Source: Geminicoccus harenae
Lineage (GTDB): Bacteria; Pseudomonadota; Alphaproteobacteria; Geminicoccales; Geminicoccaceae
Direction of reading: 5' to 3'
Assembly: GCF_019800005.1 (NCBI RefSeq)
Contig: NZ_JABGCL010000002.1
Span: 222,379-286,378 of the forward strand
DNA length: 64,000 bases
Part shown: positions 54,018 to 62,832 of the stretch, one piece after another
Numbering within the stretch: the stretch's first letter is position 1
Layout: each line of letters starts with the position of its first letter
Program-made: the position numbers and the translations under genes
The notes under the pieces: model-generated
Database searches by the model: none
What the model was told of the DNA's origin: nothing
What the model saw: only the letters and a program-made list of their open reading frames with translations

Positions 54018-54598
54018 GGCTGGCGGTGGTTCGGGATCGTGGCTGGTAGTATTCTTCCCCAGAGAGATCGCGGGATCGGCACGAGTCCCGGCTCAGGCCA
54101 GGCGGTGGATGATGCCGAGCCGGAGGACAGTCGATGTCATGCAGCGCGACCTCGGAGCAGTCCGACGATCAGCGTGGCCTGGGGTCTCCGTCCAATGTGC
54201 CCATCGGCAGCCAAGCGCCAGTGGCGGCAAACCTGCTCCCCGACGGGACAGGCGGATGCACGACCATGCCTGCAGGAAGCTACATTGCCGCACCGTCAGG
54301 ACCAGCGGGCGGTACCGAACGGAGGTCCGTCAATACGGCCATGGTGCCCTGGTCCCTCGCTGTGCTCAGCGATGAGACGCGGGGAAGAGCATCCGGGAGC
54401 TCGACGAATGATGAGCTCTGGATCTCTTACGGCCATCTGAACGTGGCGCTTGCGGCAATGCAGATCGTCGGGAGGCGTCGATATCCGCCATGACGCGCAG
54501 CGATGCGGTACCGGTTCCTGAAATGGCGATCTGTGGGACGATCAGATGGAGTTCCGCGCGCGGTACTTGGCTTAACGTATCCCGAAGGCAGCCGCGGC

Positions 54599-54763
54599 AT
54601 GAACACCATCGCCGATGAGATGGCAGTCTGGGAGCGGTATGCAGCAGCATGGGGCTCCACCGCGATGGCTCATCTCACCTTCTGCCAGCAACATGGTAAA
54701 AGTGAGAGTTTCGGCCGCCAAACCGCTTGGGCCCCCGCCCACTTGGTTCGTCCGTCACAGTGA
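54599..54763 (+). pseudogene. IS66-type accessory protein (TnpA-like) fragment
   Basis: The frame from ATG 54599 includes WERYAAAWGSTAMAHLTFCQQHGKSESFGR, shortened. It resembles the W-x-x-x-V-x-x-W-x-x-S-G-x-x-x-x-x-F-C motif and 'HGLS' turn of IS66 TnpA helix-turn-helix proteins. No other IS66 gene is intact nearby, so it is a fossil. Moderate to low confidence. Confidence 0.4.
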
Positions 54764-54796
54764 ATGACAACTTCTTCGGCTACGGGGCCTGAAGGC

Positions 54797-55015
54797 CAAG
54801 CCGAACGGATGATCCGGGCCGTGACAGAGGCCACCATCAAGACCCTCCACTATCCTTGCCTTGGAGCACTTCAGGCCAGGTGCTGATCTATCGTGGCCGC
54901 CTGCCAGTTCGTCAGGCATCTGAAGTCGCTGTGACGGCGAGGACCCTTTCAGGCAGCCTGCGACGCAAAGTCCGGCGCCTCGATCTTCAAGATCGACTCG
55001 CACCACCTAATCATC
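54797..55015 (+). pseudogene. C-terminal relic of an IS481-family transposase
   Basis: QAERMIRAVTEATIKTLHY (54797-54853) carries the QxER glutamate motif of the IS481/IS3 DDE catalytic domain. It then stops at TGA, and after a frameshift VAACQFVRHLKSL, a second in-frame stop and RRGPFQAACDAKSG then IFKIDSHHLI match the closing residues of IS481 transposases. At least one frameshift and two stops make it inactive. The start of the gene is gone. Confidence 0.7.
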
Positions 55016-55060
55016 ACACCCTGTATCCACGCGCATCAGCCGGTGGCACGAAGCTGCTTC

Positions 55061-56050
55061 TCAGTTCACCCCATGGTACCGCTTGTACCACTGAATGAAC
55101 TTCGGCAGCCCCTCTTCCAATGGGGTCTTGGGCTCGAAGCCGAGGTCGCGCTGGCTCGCCTCGATGTCGGCATAGGTGGCAGGCACATCGCCCGGCTGCA
55201 TCGGTGCCAGGCAGATCTCCGCGCTACGCCCCAGTTCCTGCTCGATGATCCGGACGAAGGTCTTCAGGTCGTTCGGCCGGTGGTTGCCGAGATTGTACAC
55301 TTTGGCCGGCACGCCCTGCGCGTCGGGGGCCGGTGGCCGGTCCAGGGCGGCAAGCACGCCCGCCACGATGTCGTCGATATAGGTGAAGTCGCGCTGCATC
55401 TCGCCGTGGTTGAACAGCGTGATCGGCCGGCCCTTGGCGATCGCATCGGCGAAGATGTAGGCCGCCATGTCCGGCCGGCCCCACGGCCCGTACACGGTGA
55501 AGAAGCGCAGGCCGGTCTGCGGGATCCGGTAGAGGTGGGCATAGGCGTAGGAGAGCAGTTCGTCCGCCCGCTTGGTCGCGGCATAGAGCGAGACCGGCCG
55601 CTCCACCGGATCGTCCACCGAGAACGGCGTCTTGTCGTTGCCGCCATAGACCGAACTGCTGGATGCGTAGACGAAGCTGTTCAGCTTGGGCAGGTCGTGG
55701 CGCGCCACCTCCAGCATCACCATGTGGCCGACCAGGTTGGCGCGGACATAGTCGAAGGGGGCGGTCAGCGAGTGGCGCACGCCGGCCTGGGCTGCCAGAT
55801 GCACCACGCCGGTGATCTCGTGCCCGTGCTCTTTGGCGATCGCGCGGATCTGGTCCAGCTCGGCGATGTCGGCGCGGATGAAGCGGAAGCCTTCCCGCCC
55901 GGCCAGCTCGGCCAGCCGTGCCTCTTTCAGCGCCGGATCGTAATAGGCGTTGACGATGTCCACGCCGATCACCGCCTCGCCCCGGTCCAAGAGTGCTCGG
56001 GCGACATGAAAGCCGATGAAGCCGGCGACACCGGTGACGAGAATGGTCAT
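55061..56050 (-). CDS. UDP-glucuronate 4-epimerase-type NAD-dependent epimerase
   Basis: A 329-residue extended SDR. It has ILVTGVAGFIGFHVARALLDRG (NAD), Asp in GVDIVNAYYDP, HLAAQAGVRHSL, catalytic YAASSSSVYG, here SSSSVYGG plus YAATKRADELLSYA (Tyr/Lys), and TYIDDIVAGV. It interconverts UDP-glucuronate and UDP-galacturonate for envelope polysaccharide, as in LspL-type enzymes. ATG 56050 gives the standard start; the longer frame to 56200 has no homology. No sugar-transfer genes are adjacent. Confidence 0.9.
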   Translation of the reverse strand: MTILVTGVAGFIGFHVARALLDRGEAVIGVDIVNAYYDPALKEARLAELAGREGFRFIRADIAELDQIRAIAKEHGHEITGVVHLAAQAGVRHSLTAPFDYVRANLVGHMVMLEVARHDLPKLNSFVYASSSSVYGGNDKTPFSVDDPVERPVSLYAATKRADELLSYAYAHLYRIPQTGLRFFTVYGPWGRPDMAAYIFADAIAKGRPITLFNHGEMQRDFTYIDDIVAGVLAALDRPPAPDAQGVPAKVYNLGNHRPNDLKTFVRIIEQELGRSAEICLAPMQPGDVPATYADIEASQRDLGFEPKTPLEEGLPKFIQWYKRYHGVN

Positions 56051-56129
56051 GGGCCGGAGATTCCGCGCAGGAAGGTCGCGGGGCCCACTATCGCAGGCCC
56101 AGCCTAACAATGGGTAAAGCTCGCCCGGA

Positions 56130-56678
56130 TCAGCCGCCGGCGGGCGCGTCCGCAGCGATATAGACGCGGACCATCTTGTCCGGGTTGGCCGGCGGCTCAC
56201 CCTTGGCGATCGCGTCGACCAGCTCCATGCCGTCCACCACCTTGCCGAACACGGTGTACTGCCCGTCCAGCCAGTCGGCCCGGTCGAAGCAGATGAAGAA
56301 CTGGCTGTTCGCGCTGTTGGGGTTCTGCGAGCGCGCCATGCCGAGCGTGCCGCGCTCGAACGGCGTGCGGGTGAACTCGGCCTTCAGGTTCGGCTTGTCC
56401 GAGCCGCCCATGCCCGTGCCAGTCGGGTCGCCGGTCTGTGCCATGAAGCCCGGAATGACCCGATGGAAGACGATGCCGTCGTAGAACCCGTCCCTGGCGA
56501 GCTCCTTGATCCGTGCGACATGGGCCGGCGCCAGGTCCGGGCGCAGCTCCACGGTCACCTTGCCGCTCGCCAGTTCGATGATGAGGGTATTGTCCAAGTC
56601 TCGGGCCTCCGCGCCGTTGATGGCCGGCTGCATGGCCAGAATGGCCGCGCCGATGACGAGAGCTCTTCTGGTGGTCAC
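56130..56678 (-). CDS. Periplasmic cyclophilin-type peptidyl-prolyl isomerase
   Basis: A 182-residue PPIase with a signal peptide at 1-25 (RRALVIGAAILAMQPAINGAEA). The cyclophilin core shows FYDGIVFHRVIPGFMAQTGDPTGTGMGG, LGMARSQNPNSANSQFFICF and GQYTVFGKVVDGM. The catalytic Arg is in FHRVIPGF. GTG 56678 has AGGGG 6 nt upstream. It assists folding of exported proteins. Same strand as the epimerase, 79 bp away, so co-transcription is possible. Confidence 0.9.
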   Translation of the reverse strand: MTTRRALVIGAAILAMQPAINGAEARDLDNTLIIELASGKVTVELRPDLAPAHVARIKELARDGFYDGIVFHRVIPGFMAQTGDPTGTGMGGSDKPNLKAEFTRTPFERGTLGMARSQNPNSANSQFFICFDRADWLDGQYTVFGKVVDGMELVDAIAKGEPPANPDKMVRVYIAADAPAGG

Positions 56679-56850
56679 CAACCGACCCCTTACCCATATG
56701 GTCGCAAGTCCGGCCGGGCCCATCCCGACCGGCCCGGGTAGTCGCAGAAATCCAGCCGGCTGAGAACCCCGTTGCCGCGGCCGGTGGCCATGTGGCTGGC
56801 GCCATCCGGGCCGAGCCGCCATGTTCCGGTTGATCACAGACCCAGGAAGG

Positions 56851-58101
56851 ATGGTTCGGGCCGACATGACGAGCTTGGCGCTGGCGCCCACCGGGCGCCG
56901 CGACGTCGAGGTGATCAGCCTCATCGGAGCGGGGCATTTCTTTGCCCATTTCTACATCCTGGCGCTGCCGCCCTTGTTCCCGCTGCTCACCGCGGGACTG
57001 GGGTTCAGCTACGCCGAGCTGGGCCTGGGCCTGGCCGTCCTGAACCTGGCGACCGGGCTGGCGCAGGTGCCGATCGGCATGCTGGTCGACCGCTACGGGG
57101 CGTTCTGGCCGCTGCTGCTGGGCCAGGTCTGCTTCGCGCTCGGCATCGGCCTGGTGGCGCTGGCACCGGGCTACCCCGCCTTTCTCTGCCTGATGGTGCT
57201 GGCCGGCCTGGGCAATGCAGTGTTCCATCCGGCCGACTATGCGATCCTGGCGGGCTCGGTAAGCAGAGGACGGCTGGGCCGCGGCTTTGCCGTGCACACG
57301 TTCGGCGGCTATCTGGGTTTCGCGGCCGCTCCGGCCGTTCTTCTGCCGCTGTCCGGCTGGCTCGGCTGGCAGCTCGCTTTGGGGCTGAGTGCCGTCGCCG
57401 GCCTGGCCTTCGCCGGAGTGCTGGTCGTCTTCCGGCATCATCTCGCGAGCGAGCAGGCCACGGCACCGGGAGCACCGCCGGTCAGTGGCGGCAGCACGCT
57501 GCGCCTGTTCCTCGGCTGGCCGGTCGCGATGGCCTTTCTGTTCTTCGCGCTGATCTCCGCCGGACAGGGCGGCTTCAGCAACTTCGGTACCGCCACGCTG
57601 GAGCAACTTCCTGGCATCGGCTTCGCCCAGGCCGGCCTGCCCGTGCTCCTCTATCTGGCAGCTTCGGCGGCAGGCGTGCTGCTGGGCGGGCAGATCGCCG
57701 ACCGGACCAGCCGCCATGGTTTGGTGGTCGCCGTATGCTTTGGCAGCATCACCCTGACGGCACTGCTCCTCACCCTGCCCTCGCTCGGGCTCGTCTCGAT
57801 CACCGTCCTGTTCGCGCTGGCTGGGCTGTTCGGCGGCGCGGTCAGCCCGTCGCGCGACCTGATGGTCAAGCAGCTCACGCCGGCCGGGGCATCCGGCCGC
57901 GTGTTCGGCTTCGTCACCATTGGCTTCAATGTCGGCACGCTCGCCTCGGCGCCCCTGTTCGGCCATCTCCTGGACCTCGGCATGACCCGTGGCGTGTTCT
58001 GGCTGGTGGCCGCGATCTCGCTGGCATCGATCGTCACGGTTCTCGGCAGCCGGGGTGCTGGCCGGGAGGACCCGCGCGTGGCTCGTCCTACCGGCGGCTG
58101 A
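56851..58101 (+). CDS. MFS transporter
   Basis: A major facilitator protein of about 416 residues with 12 predicted helices. Family marks include GHFFAHFYILALPPLFPLL at the first helix, the loop 2-3 motif VDRYG, GNAVFHPADYAIL near helix 4-5, and helix pairs to the end (GFVTIGFNVGTLASAPLFGHLLDLG). The Phe-rich first helix recalls fosmidomycin-resistance-like MFS, but I would not assign a substrate. ATG 56851 follows AGGAAGG; ATG 56821 or 56866 are alternatives. It is divergent from the cyclophilin gene. Confidence 0.82.
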   Translation: MVRADMTSLALAPTGRRDVEVISLIGAGHFFAHFYILALPPLFPLLTAGLGFSYAELGLGLAVLNLATGLAQVPIGMLVDRYGAFWPLLLGQVCFALGIGLVALAPGYPAFLCLMVLAGLGNAVFHPADYAILAGSVSRGRLGRGFAVHTFGGYLGFAAAPAVLLPLSGWLGWQLALGLSAVAGLAFAGVLVVFRHHLASEQATAPGAPPVSGGSTLRLFLGWPVAMAFLFFALISAGQGGFSNFGTATLEQLPGIGFAQAGLPVLLYLAASAAGVLLGGQIADRTSRHGLVVAVCFGSITLTALLLTLPSLGLVSITVLFALAGLFGGAVSPSRDLMVKQLTPAGASGRVFGFVTIGFNVGTLASAPLFGHLLDLGMTRGVFWLVAAISLASIVTVLGSRGAGREDPRVARPTGG

Positions 58102-58224
58102 TCCGAAAGGCACGGGCTCCCGGACCACCGCGTGAGCCACTGGATGGTACCTGCCCCCTTCCGCCCCCGACCGGCAAAGTCTAGAGCCTGCCGCACGAGC
58201 AACGAAGCAAGGGGTAGGTCCACC

Positions 58225-59325
58225 ATGGGCATCAGCCGGGTCGGCATCGTCGGTGCCGGGACGATGGGCGGCGGCATCGCGACGGCTACCGCACAGGCGG
58301 GCGTGGACGTCGTGCTCATCGATGCGCGGGCGGGCGTCGCCCAGGCGGCGGTCGACCAGGCGCACGCATTCTATGCCAAGGCGGTGGGCCGCGGGCGGCT
58401 CAGCCAGGAGCAGGCGGATGAAGCCGGCCGCCGGCTGCAGGTCGCGTCGGGCCTGGATGGCCTGGCCGACTGCGACCTGGTGATCGAGGCGGTGTTCGAG
58501 GACATGGCGCTCAAGACCGATGTGCTGGCCAAGATCGCCGCAGTGGTCCGACCTGACGCGCTGATCGCCACCAACACGTCCTGCCTGCGCGTGTCGGAAC
58601 TAGCGCAGGCGGTGCCGCAGCCAGGGCGCTTCCTGGGCCTGCACTATTTCAGCCCGGCCCAGGTCAACCCGATCGTCGAGGTGGTCAGGGGCGATGCCAC
58701 CACCGATGCCACGGTCGAGGCGGCACTGGCCTTCACCCGCGGGACCGGCAAGGAGCCGCTCGCCTGCAAGGACCAGTGGGGCTTTTGCATCAACCGGTTC
58801 TTCTGCCCCTACACCAACGAGGCAGCGCGCTTGGTCGACGAGGGGCTGGCCGCACCCGGCGAGATCGATCTCGCCGCCAGGGAGGCGCTGGGCGCTGCGG
58901 CCGGCCCGTTCACCGTGATGAACTTGGTCAAGCCGCGCATCGCCCTCCATGCGATCCGCAATTTGGCACCGCTCGGCGCCTTCTATGCGCCGGCGCGCTC
59001 GATGGCCGTGACGGGCGATGCCGAGGCTTCCTGGACCATCGATCCCCCGGGCGCCATCGATCCCGACCGCATGGCGGTGCTGTCCGACCGGTTGCGCGGC
59101 GCCACCCTCCTGCCCGTCCTGCAGGAACTGGACGAGGGCGTGGCCGGGCCGGACGAGATCGATCATGGCGCGCGAGCCGCGCTCAAGTTCGCCAAGCCGC
59201 CTTGCGCACTGATGGACGAACTGGGCCGCGCCGAGGTCGAGCGTCTGCTCCAGCCCTTGTGCCAGCAGTATGGCACGCCCCTGCCGCATGCGCTGGATCG
59301 GGTCGGCAGCCTCACCCGCAGCTGA
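58225..59325 (+). CDS. 3-hydroxyacyl-CoA dehydrogenase
   Basis: A 366-residue NAD enzyme of beta-oxidation or butanoyl-CoA metabolism. It has the NAD motif GIVGAGTMGGGIATATAQAG, DLVIEAVFEDMALK, TNTSCLRVSELAQ, the catalytic His in FLGLHYFSPAQVNPIVEVV and DQWGFCINRFFCPYTNEAARL, shortened. The last 80 residues form an extra C-terminal part (EIDHGARAALKFAKPP). It starts at ATG 58225, with the AAGGGGTAGG Shine-Dalgarno. A strong hairpin follows its stop. Confidence 0.9.
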   Translation: MGISRVGIVGAGTMGGGIATATAQAGVDVVLIDARAGVAQAAVDQAHAFYAKAVGRGRLSQEQADEAGRRLQVASGLDGLADCDLVIEAVFEDMALKTDVLAKIAAVVRPDALIATNTSCLRVSELAQAVPQPGRFLGLHYFSPAQVNPIVEVVRGDATTDATVEAALAFTRGTGKEPLACKDQWGFCINRFFCPYTNEAARLVDEGLAAPGEIDLAAREALGAAAGPFTVMNLVKPRIALHAIRNLAPLGAFYAPARSMAVTGDAEASWTIDPPGAIDPDRMAVLSDRLRGATLLPVLQELDEGVAGPDEIDHGARAALKFAKPPCALMDELGRAEVERLLQPLCQQYGTPLPHALDRVGSLTRS

Positions 59326-59359
59326 GCGGTCAGCGGCACAGGCCGCGATACCGCATCAG

Positions 59360-59388
59360 GCCGGCGCGCCCACGCGTGGCGCGCCGGC
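59360..59388. terminator. Perfect 11-bp GC-rich hairpin between hydroxyacyl-CoA dehydrogenase and ctrA
   Basis: GCCGGCGCGCC (59360-59370) pairs perfectly with GGCGCGCCGGC (59378-59388) across a 7-nt loop. The flanking genes converge, so it likely ends both transcripts, though there is no T-run. Confidence 0.6.
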
Positions 59389-59426
59389 TGGGGTGTCTGC
59401 ACGAGACCCTGTTGCTGGCGCCGCTG

Positions 59427-60119
59427 TCAGGCGCACTTGGCGAGGCTCGGTTCCTTGAGCACATAGCCCCTGCCCCAGACCGTCTCGATATAGTGGTCGC
59501 CGCCGGTCACCGCGGCGATCTTCTTGCGCAGCTTGCAGATGAACACGTCGATGATCTTGAGCTCCGGCTCGTCGATCCCGCCATACAGATGGTCCAGGAA
59601 CATCTCCTTGGTGAGCGTGGTCCCCTTGCGCAGGGAGAGCAGCTCCAGGATGCTGTACTCCTTGGCGGTGACGTGCAGGCGCATGCCGTCGATCTCGATC
59701 AGCCGTGTGTCGAGGTTCACCACCATCCGCCCGGTTGCGATCGTCGACTCCGCATGGCCCTTGGCGCGTCGCACGACTGCCTGGATCCGTGCGACCAGCT
59801 CGGCCCGCGCGAACGGCTTGGTGATGTAGTCGTCGGCGCCCGTGGCGAGGCCGCGCACCTTGTCGTCGATGTCCTGCTTGCCGGACAGGATCAGGATCGG
59901 GGTCTGGATCCTGGCGGCGCGCAGTCGCCGCACCACCTCGTGGCCGTCCATGTCGGGCAGACGCAGGTCGAGCAAGATGATGTCGAAGTCGTAGAGCTTG
60001 GCCAGCTCGATCCCGTCTTCGCCGCGCTCGGCCGGCTCGATCACGATGTTCTCGCACTTGAGCGCGCTCTCCACGAGCTTGGCGGAAACCGGATCGTCCT
60101 CGATCACCAGCGCACGCAT
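59427..60119 (-). CDS. ctrA: CtrA-like cell-cycle response regulator
   Basis: A 230-residue OmpR-family regulator. The receiver has the phospho-acceptor Asp in [16 protein letters not shown] (near 51), the acidic pair in LVIEDD and Lys in YITKPF. The winged-helix DNA-binding domain contains [25 protein letters not shown], shortened, [24 protein letters not shown] and [15 protein letters not shown], almost identical to CtrA. CtrA controls cell cycle, flagella and its own gene in alphaproteobacteria. A TTAA-N7-TTAA box lies about 60 bp upstream of ATG 60119. It is divergent from fliI. Confidence 0.93.
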   Translation of the reverse strand: MRALVIEDDPVSAKLVESALKCENIVIEPAERGEDGIELAKLYDFDIILLDLRLPDMDGHEVVRRLRAARIQTPILILSGKQDIDDKVRGLATGADDYITKPFARAELVARIQAVVRRAKGHAESTIATGRMVVNLDTRLIEIDGMRLHVTAKEYSILELLSLRKGTTLTKEMFLDHLYGGIDEPELKIIDVFICKLRKKIAAVTGGDHYIETVWGRGYVLKEPSLAKCA

Positions 60120-60179
60120 CGACCTCTCCATTGTCCTGAGCCCGCAATACCGTCTCGAAGCCAGAGTAGCGTCGCTTCC

Positions 60180-60194
60180 TTAAACATTTGTTAA
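60180..60194. promoter_or_regulatory. CtrA box (TTAA-N7-TTAA) between ctrA and fliI
   Basis: TTAA (60180-60183), 7 nt (ACATTTG), TTAA (60191-60194). This is the CtrA consensus spacing. It is 61 bp upstream of ctrA and 64-78 bp upstream of the fliI start, so it could serve both divergent promoters. The sequence is in an AT-rich pocket. Binding is inferred. Confidence 0.85.
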
Positions 60195-60257
60195 TGGAAG
60201 CCCGCCTATCATCCGCTTCGTCAGGAGCCTCCGAGCGAGCCGCCCTGACGTCACCAG

Positions 60258-61733
60258 ATGAACCATGCAACCGATGGTAGGGACAATCGGAAATTGAGCA
60301 GCGTCAACAAATACAATCTTCATGAGCATGCTGCCATAAATCTTGAGAGATCTGCCGAAAGTCCTGCCAGCCATGTCGAAAGTCTGCTGACACGTCTGGC
60401 AGAGCGCAGGAAGCCGATACTCGGTGGGCGAGTGCGTCGCTGTCGGTCGGGCAGCCTCGTGGCCGAGGGCCTGAACGACCGGGTCGGCATCGGCGACGTG
60501 TGCCGGATCGAGCAGCGTGCCTGCACGGCCGGCATGTTCGACCCGGAGGACACCATCCTCGCCGAGGTGGTGGGATTCGGGGCCGACGGTGTCCAGTTGA
60601 TCGCGTTCGAGGAAGTGAACGGTGTCCGCTATGGTGCCAGGGTCCGCCCCGACCAGGCGCTGGGGCTGGTCCACCCAGGGAAGAGCTGGCTCGGCCGGGT
60701 GGTCGATCCCATGGCCATGCCGCTCGACGGCAAGGGCCCACTGGAGCAGGGGCCGGTGGCCTATCCGCTCCAGTCGCGCGCCGAGGCGGCCCTGGGGCGC
60801 CGGCCGATCGGGCGACGGCTGGACCTGGGGGTGCGGGCGATGAACCTGTTCACCCCGTGCTGCGAGGGCCAGCGGCTCGGGATCTTCGCAGGTTCTGGCG
60901 TGGGCAAGTCGACCCTCCTGTCGATGATCGCCCGCCATAGCGACGCTGATGCGCTCGTGATCGGCCTGATCGGCGAGCGCGGCCGCGAGGTCGGCGAGTT
61001 TTTGGAGCACACGCTGGATGCCGAGGGTCGGCGGCGGAGCGTGCTGATCGCGGCGACCTCCGACCTCCCGGCGATGCTGCGTCGGCGCGCTGCCTATCTG
61101 ACCATGGCCGTCGCCGAGGCACTGCGCGACCAGGGTCTGAACGTGCTCTGCCTGATCGACAGCGTCACCCGGTTCGCCATGGCGCTGCGCGAGATCTATC
61201 TGGCCGCCGGCGAAGGCCCGGCCACGCGCGGCTACCCACCTTCGGTGTTCGCTGAGCTGCCGCGCCTGCTGGAGCGGGCGGGCCCAGGCAGCGGGGCCGG
61301 CAGCATCACCGGCCTGTTCAGCGTGCTGGTCGACGGCGACGACGATGACGAACCGGTGAGCGACACGGTGCGCGGCATCCTGGATGGCCACGTCATGCTC
61401 GCCAGGAGCATTGCGGAGGCCGGGCGCTTCCCGGCGGTCGACGTCCTGCGCTCGGTATCGCGGACCGCGCCCGGCTGCTACGGGCCAGGCGAGCGGGAAC
61501 TGGTGCGCCGGGCGCGAGAGCTGATGCGGCGCTACGCGGACATGGCGGAGCTGATCCAGCTCGGCGCCTACCGCCAGGGGACCGACCCGGACATCGACGA
61601 GGCGCTCCTGCGGCGCCCGGCCATGGAGGCGCTGCTGCGCCAGGAGGTCGGTGAGCCCTGGCAGCCGGGCGATGAATTCGCGGCCCTGGCCCGAGCCCTG
61701 GGCCACGGCCTCCCGATCCCGGCGGCGGCATGA
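60258..61733 (+). CDS. fliI: Flagellar export ATPase FliI
   Basis: A 491-residue F1-like ATPase that energises flagellar type III export. Walker A GSGVGKSTLL near residue 215, ERGREVGEFLEH (catalytic Glu region), Walker B LNVLCLIDSVTRFAMA, and RGYPPSVFAELPRLLERAG. The N-terminal 30 residues vary; TTG 60294 (SSVNKYN) is an alternative start. fliJ follows with a 4-nt ATGA overlap. Confidence 0.93.
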   Translation: MNHATDGRDNRKLSSVNKYNLHEHAAINLERSAESPASHVESLLTRLAERRKPILGGRVRRCRSGSLVAEGLNDRVGIGDVCRIEQRACTAGMFDPEDTILAEVVGFGADGVQLIAFEEVNGVRYGARVRPDQALGLVHPGKSWLGRVVDPMAMPLDGKGPLEQGPVAYPLQSRAEAALGRRPIGRRLDLGVRAMNLFTPCCEGQRLGIFAGSGVGKSTLLSMIARHSDADALVIGLIGERGREVGEFLEHTLDAEGRRRSVLIAATSDLPAMLRRRAAYLTMAVAEALRDQGLNVLCLIDSVTRFAMALREIYLAAGEGPATRGYPPSVFAELPRLLERAGPGSGAGSITGLFSVLVDGDDDDEPVSDTVRGILDGHVMLARSIAEAGRFPAVDVLRSVSRTAPGCYGPGERELVRRARELMRRYADMAELIQLGAYRQGTDPDIDEALLRRPAMEALLRQEVGEPWQPGDEFAALARALGHGLPIPAAA

Positions 61734-62170
61734 ACGGCCGCTCCACCCTCGAGGTGCTGGCCCGGCTGCGCCGCCAGGAACTCGACGCCACCCGACAGGC
61801 GCTGGCTCAGGCCGAACGATCAATCGCGGTCCGCCAGACGGAACGCCGTTCGGTCTGGCAGGCCACCGACCTGATGACACCCCAGGCTTCTGGCGCCGCG
61901 TTGCATGGCCGCGGGACGCTGCTCGCAGCCGCCCGCGCCCGTTCGACCCAGCTCACCGGCGAAATCCTGGCCCTGGAGGCACTGCGCGACCGGCTCCTCG
62001 CCAAGGCCAGACTCGATCTGGCGGGCTGCCGGCAGATCGAACTGGTCGCCGAGCGCCGCACCCTAGCCGAACGGCACGCCCGACTGCTGCACCAGCAGCA
62101 CGCGGCGGATGAGCGGGCAATGCGCCAAGCTACACTTCCTCACGTCGCAGCTGGCCCTTCGGGTCTATAG
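61730..62170 (+). CDS. fliJ: FliJ-like flagellar export chaperone, possibly truncated at its end
   Basis: A 146-residue coiled-coil protein (LRRQELDATRQALAQAERSIA, and LALEALRDRLLAKARLDL and ERRTLAERHARLLHQQHA). It is assigned by position after fliI (ATGA overlap at 61730) and by its helical shape; FliJ sequences are poorly conserved. Its last residues (LPHVAAGPSGL) run into the end of a decayed IS5 element and the stop at 62168-62170 overlaps the transposase stop, so the true C-terminus may have been cut. Confidence 0.75.
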   Translation: MNGRSTLEVLARLRRQELDATRQALAQAERSIAVRQTERRSVWQATDLMTPQASGAALHGRGTLLAAARARSTQLTGEILALEALRDRLLAKARLDLAGCRQIELVAERRTLAERHARLLHQQHAADERAMRQATLPHVAAGPSGL

Positions 62171-62800
62171 GAGTGCCCAACAGAACCACCGTTTGACGAA
62201 TTTGAGGCAGATCAGGCCGGTGGCGAGCAGGTGGAAGCCATTGAGTATGTCGAGGCGCCGCTCGTAGCGGATGATTAGTCGGCAAAAGCGGCTGGACCAG
62301 GCCGAGGTGCGGTCGATGACACACGGGTGTCGGCCAAGCTTCTGGCTGCTCTCGATCCCGCGCTGGGCGATCCTGGGCATGATCTTGCGTCGGCACAGGG
62401 GTTGGCGCCAGTGCGCGACGTCATAGCCCCTGGATCAGGTCCGGGGCAGGCTCTTGTCGGCATGCAACCTGTCAGGTCAGTTCTGTGGCCGCCCGACATA
62501 CTGCCGGATTGGTGGCACTGCTTCGATCAGCGGCCCGAGAAGCTTGCTATTGTGGCAATTGCTGGCTTGAGGAGGAGGCTGAGTGGGATCCCGTTGCTGT
62601 CGACGAGGAGGTGGCGTTTTGAGCCGAGCCGGCCCCGGTCGGATTCGGCTTGGTCGCCCGCCCCTTTTTTCGTCGCAAACAATACGCTGTCGATGCAGGC
62701 CCGGCTCCAGCTGATCGCGTTGGTCTTGCCCAGCCAGTCAAGCAGAATGCGGTGCAGCCGCGTCCGGCCTCCTAGCTGTTTGGTTCCAAGGCGTGGTGCT
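62165..62800 (-). pseudogene. Broken IS5-family transposase after fliJ
   Basis: Read on the minus strand in pieces: LHRILLDWLGKTNAISWSRACIDSVLFATKKG (about 62.64-62.77 kb, shortened), then GRLGSKRHLLVDSNGIPLSL, then LHADK (near 62.46), then GYDVAHWRQ and RIAQRGIESSQKLGRH, ending FVKRWFCW and a stop at 62165. Between LHADK and GYD is an inserted 24-25 bp piece containing a TGA and the near-palindrome CCCCGGACCTGATCCAGGGG. At least one other shift is present. Inactive. Confidence 0.8.
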
Positions 62801-62832
62801 ACATTCGGGCAGCACACCTGGAAGGACGCGCT

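Larger units (their letters stand above)
54018..55060. other. 1.04-kb gap with transposon fossils
   Basis: No intact gene. Between about 54050 and 54590 the frames have no recognised homology. From 54599 there is an IS66-like accessory fragment and then an IS481-family transposase relic to about 55015. The stretch separates the cobalamin cluster from the epimerase gene. Confidence 0.6.

Noticed and set aside
56197..58365. 722-residue minus-strand frame over the MFS gene
   Set aside because: Gln/Arg/Gly-rich shadow; the plus-strand MFS has regular membrane helices.
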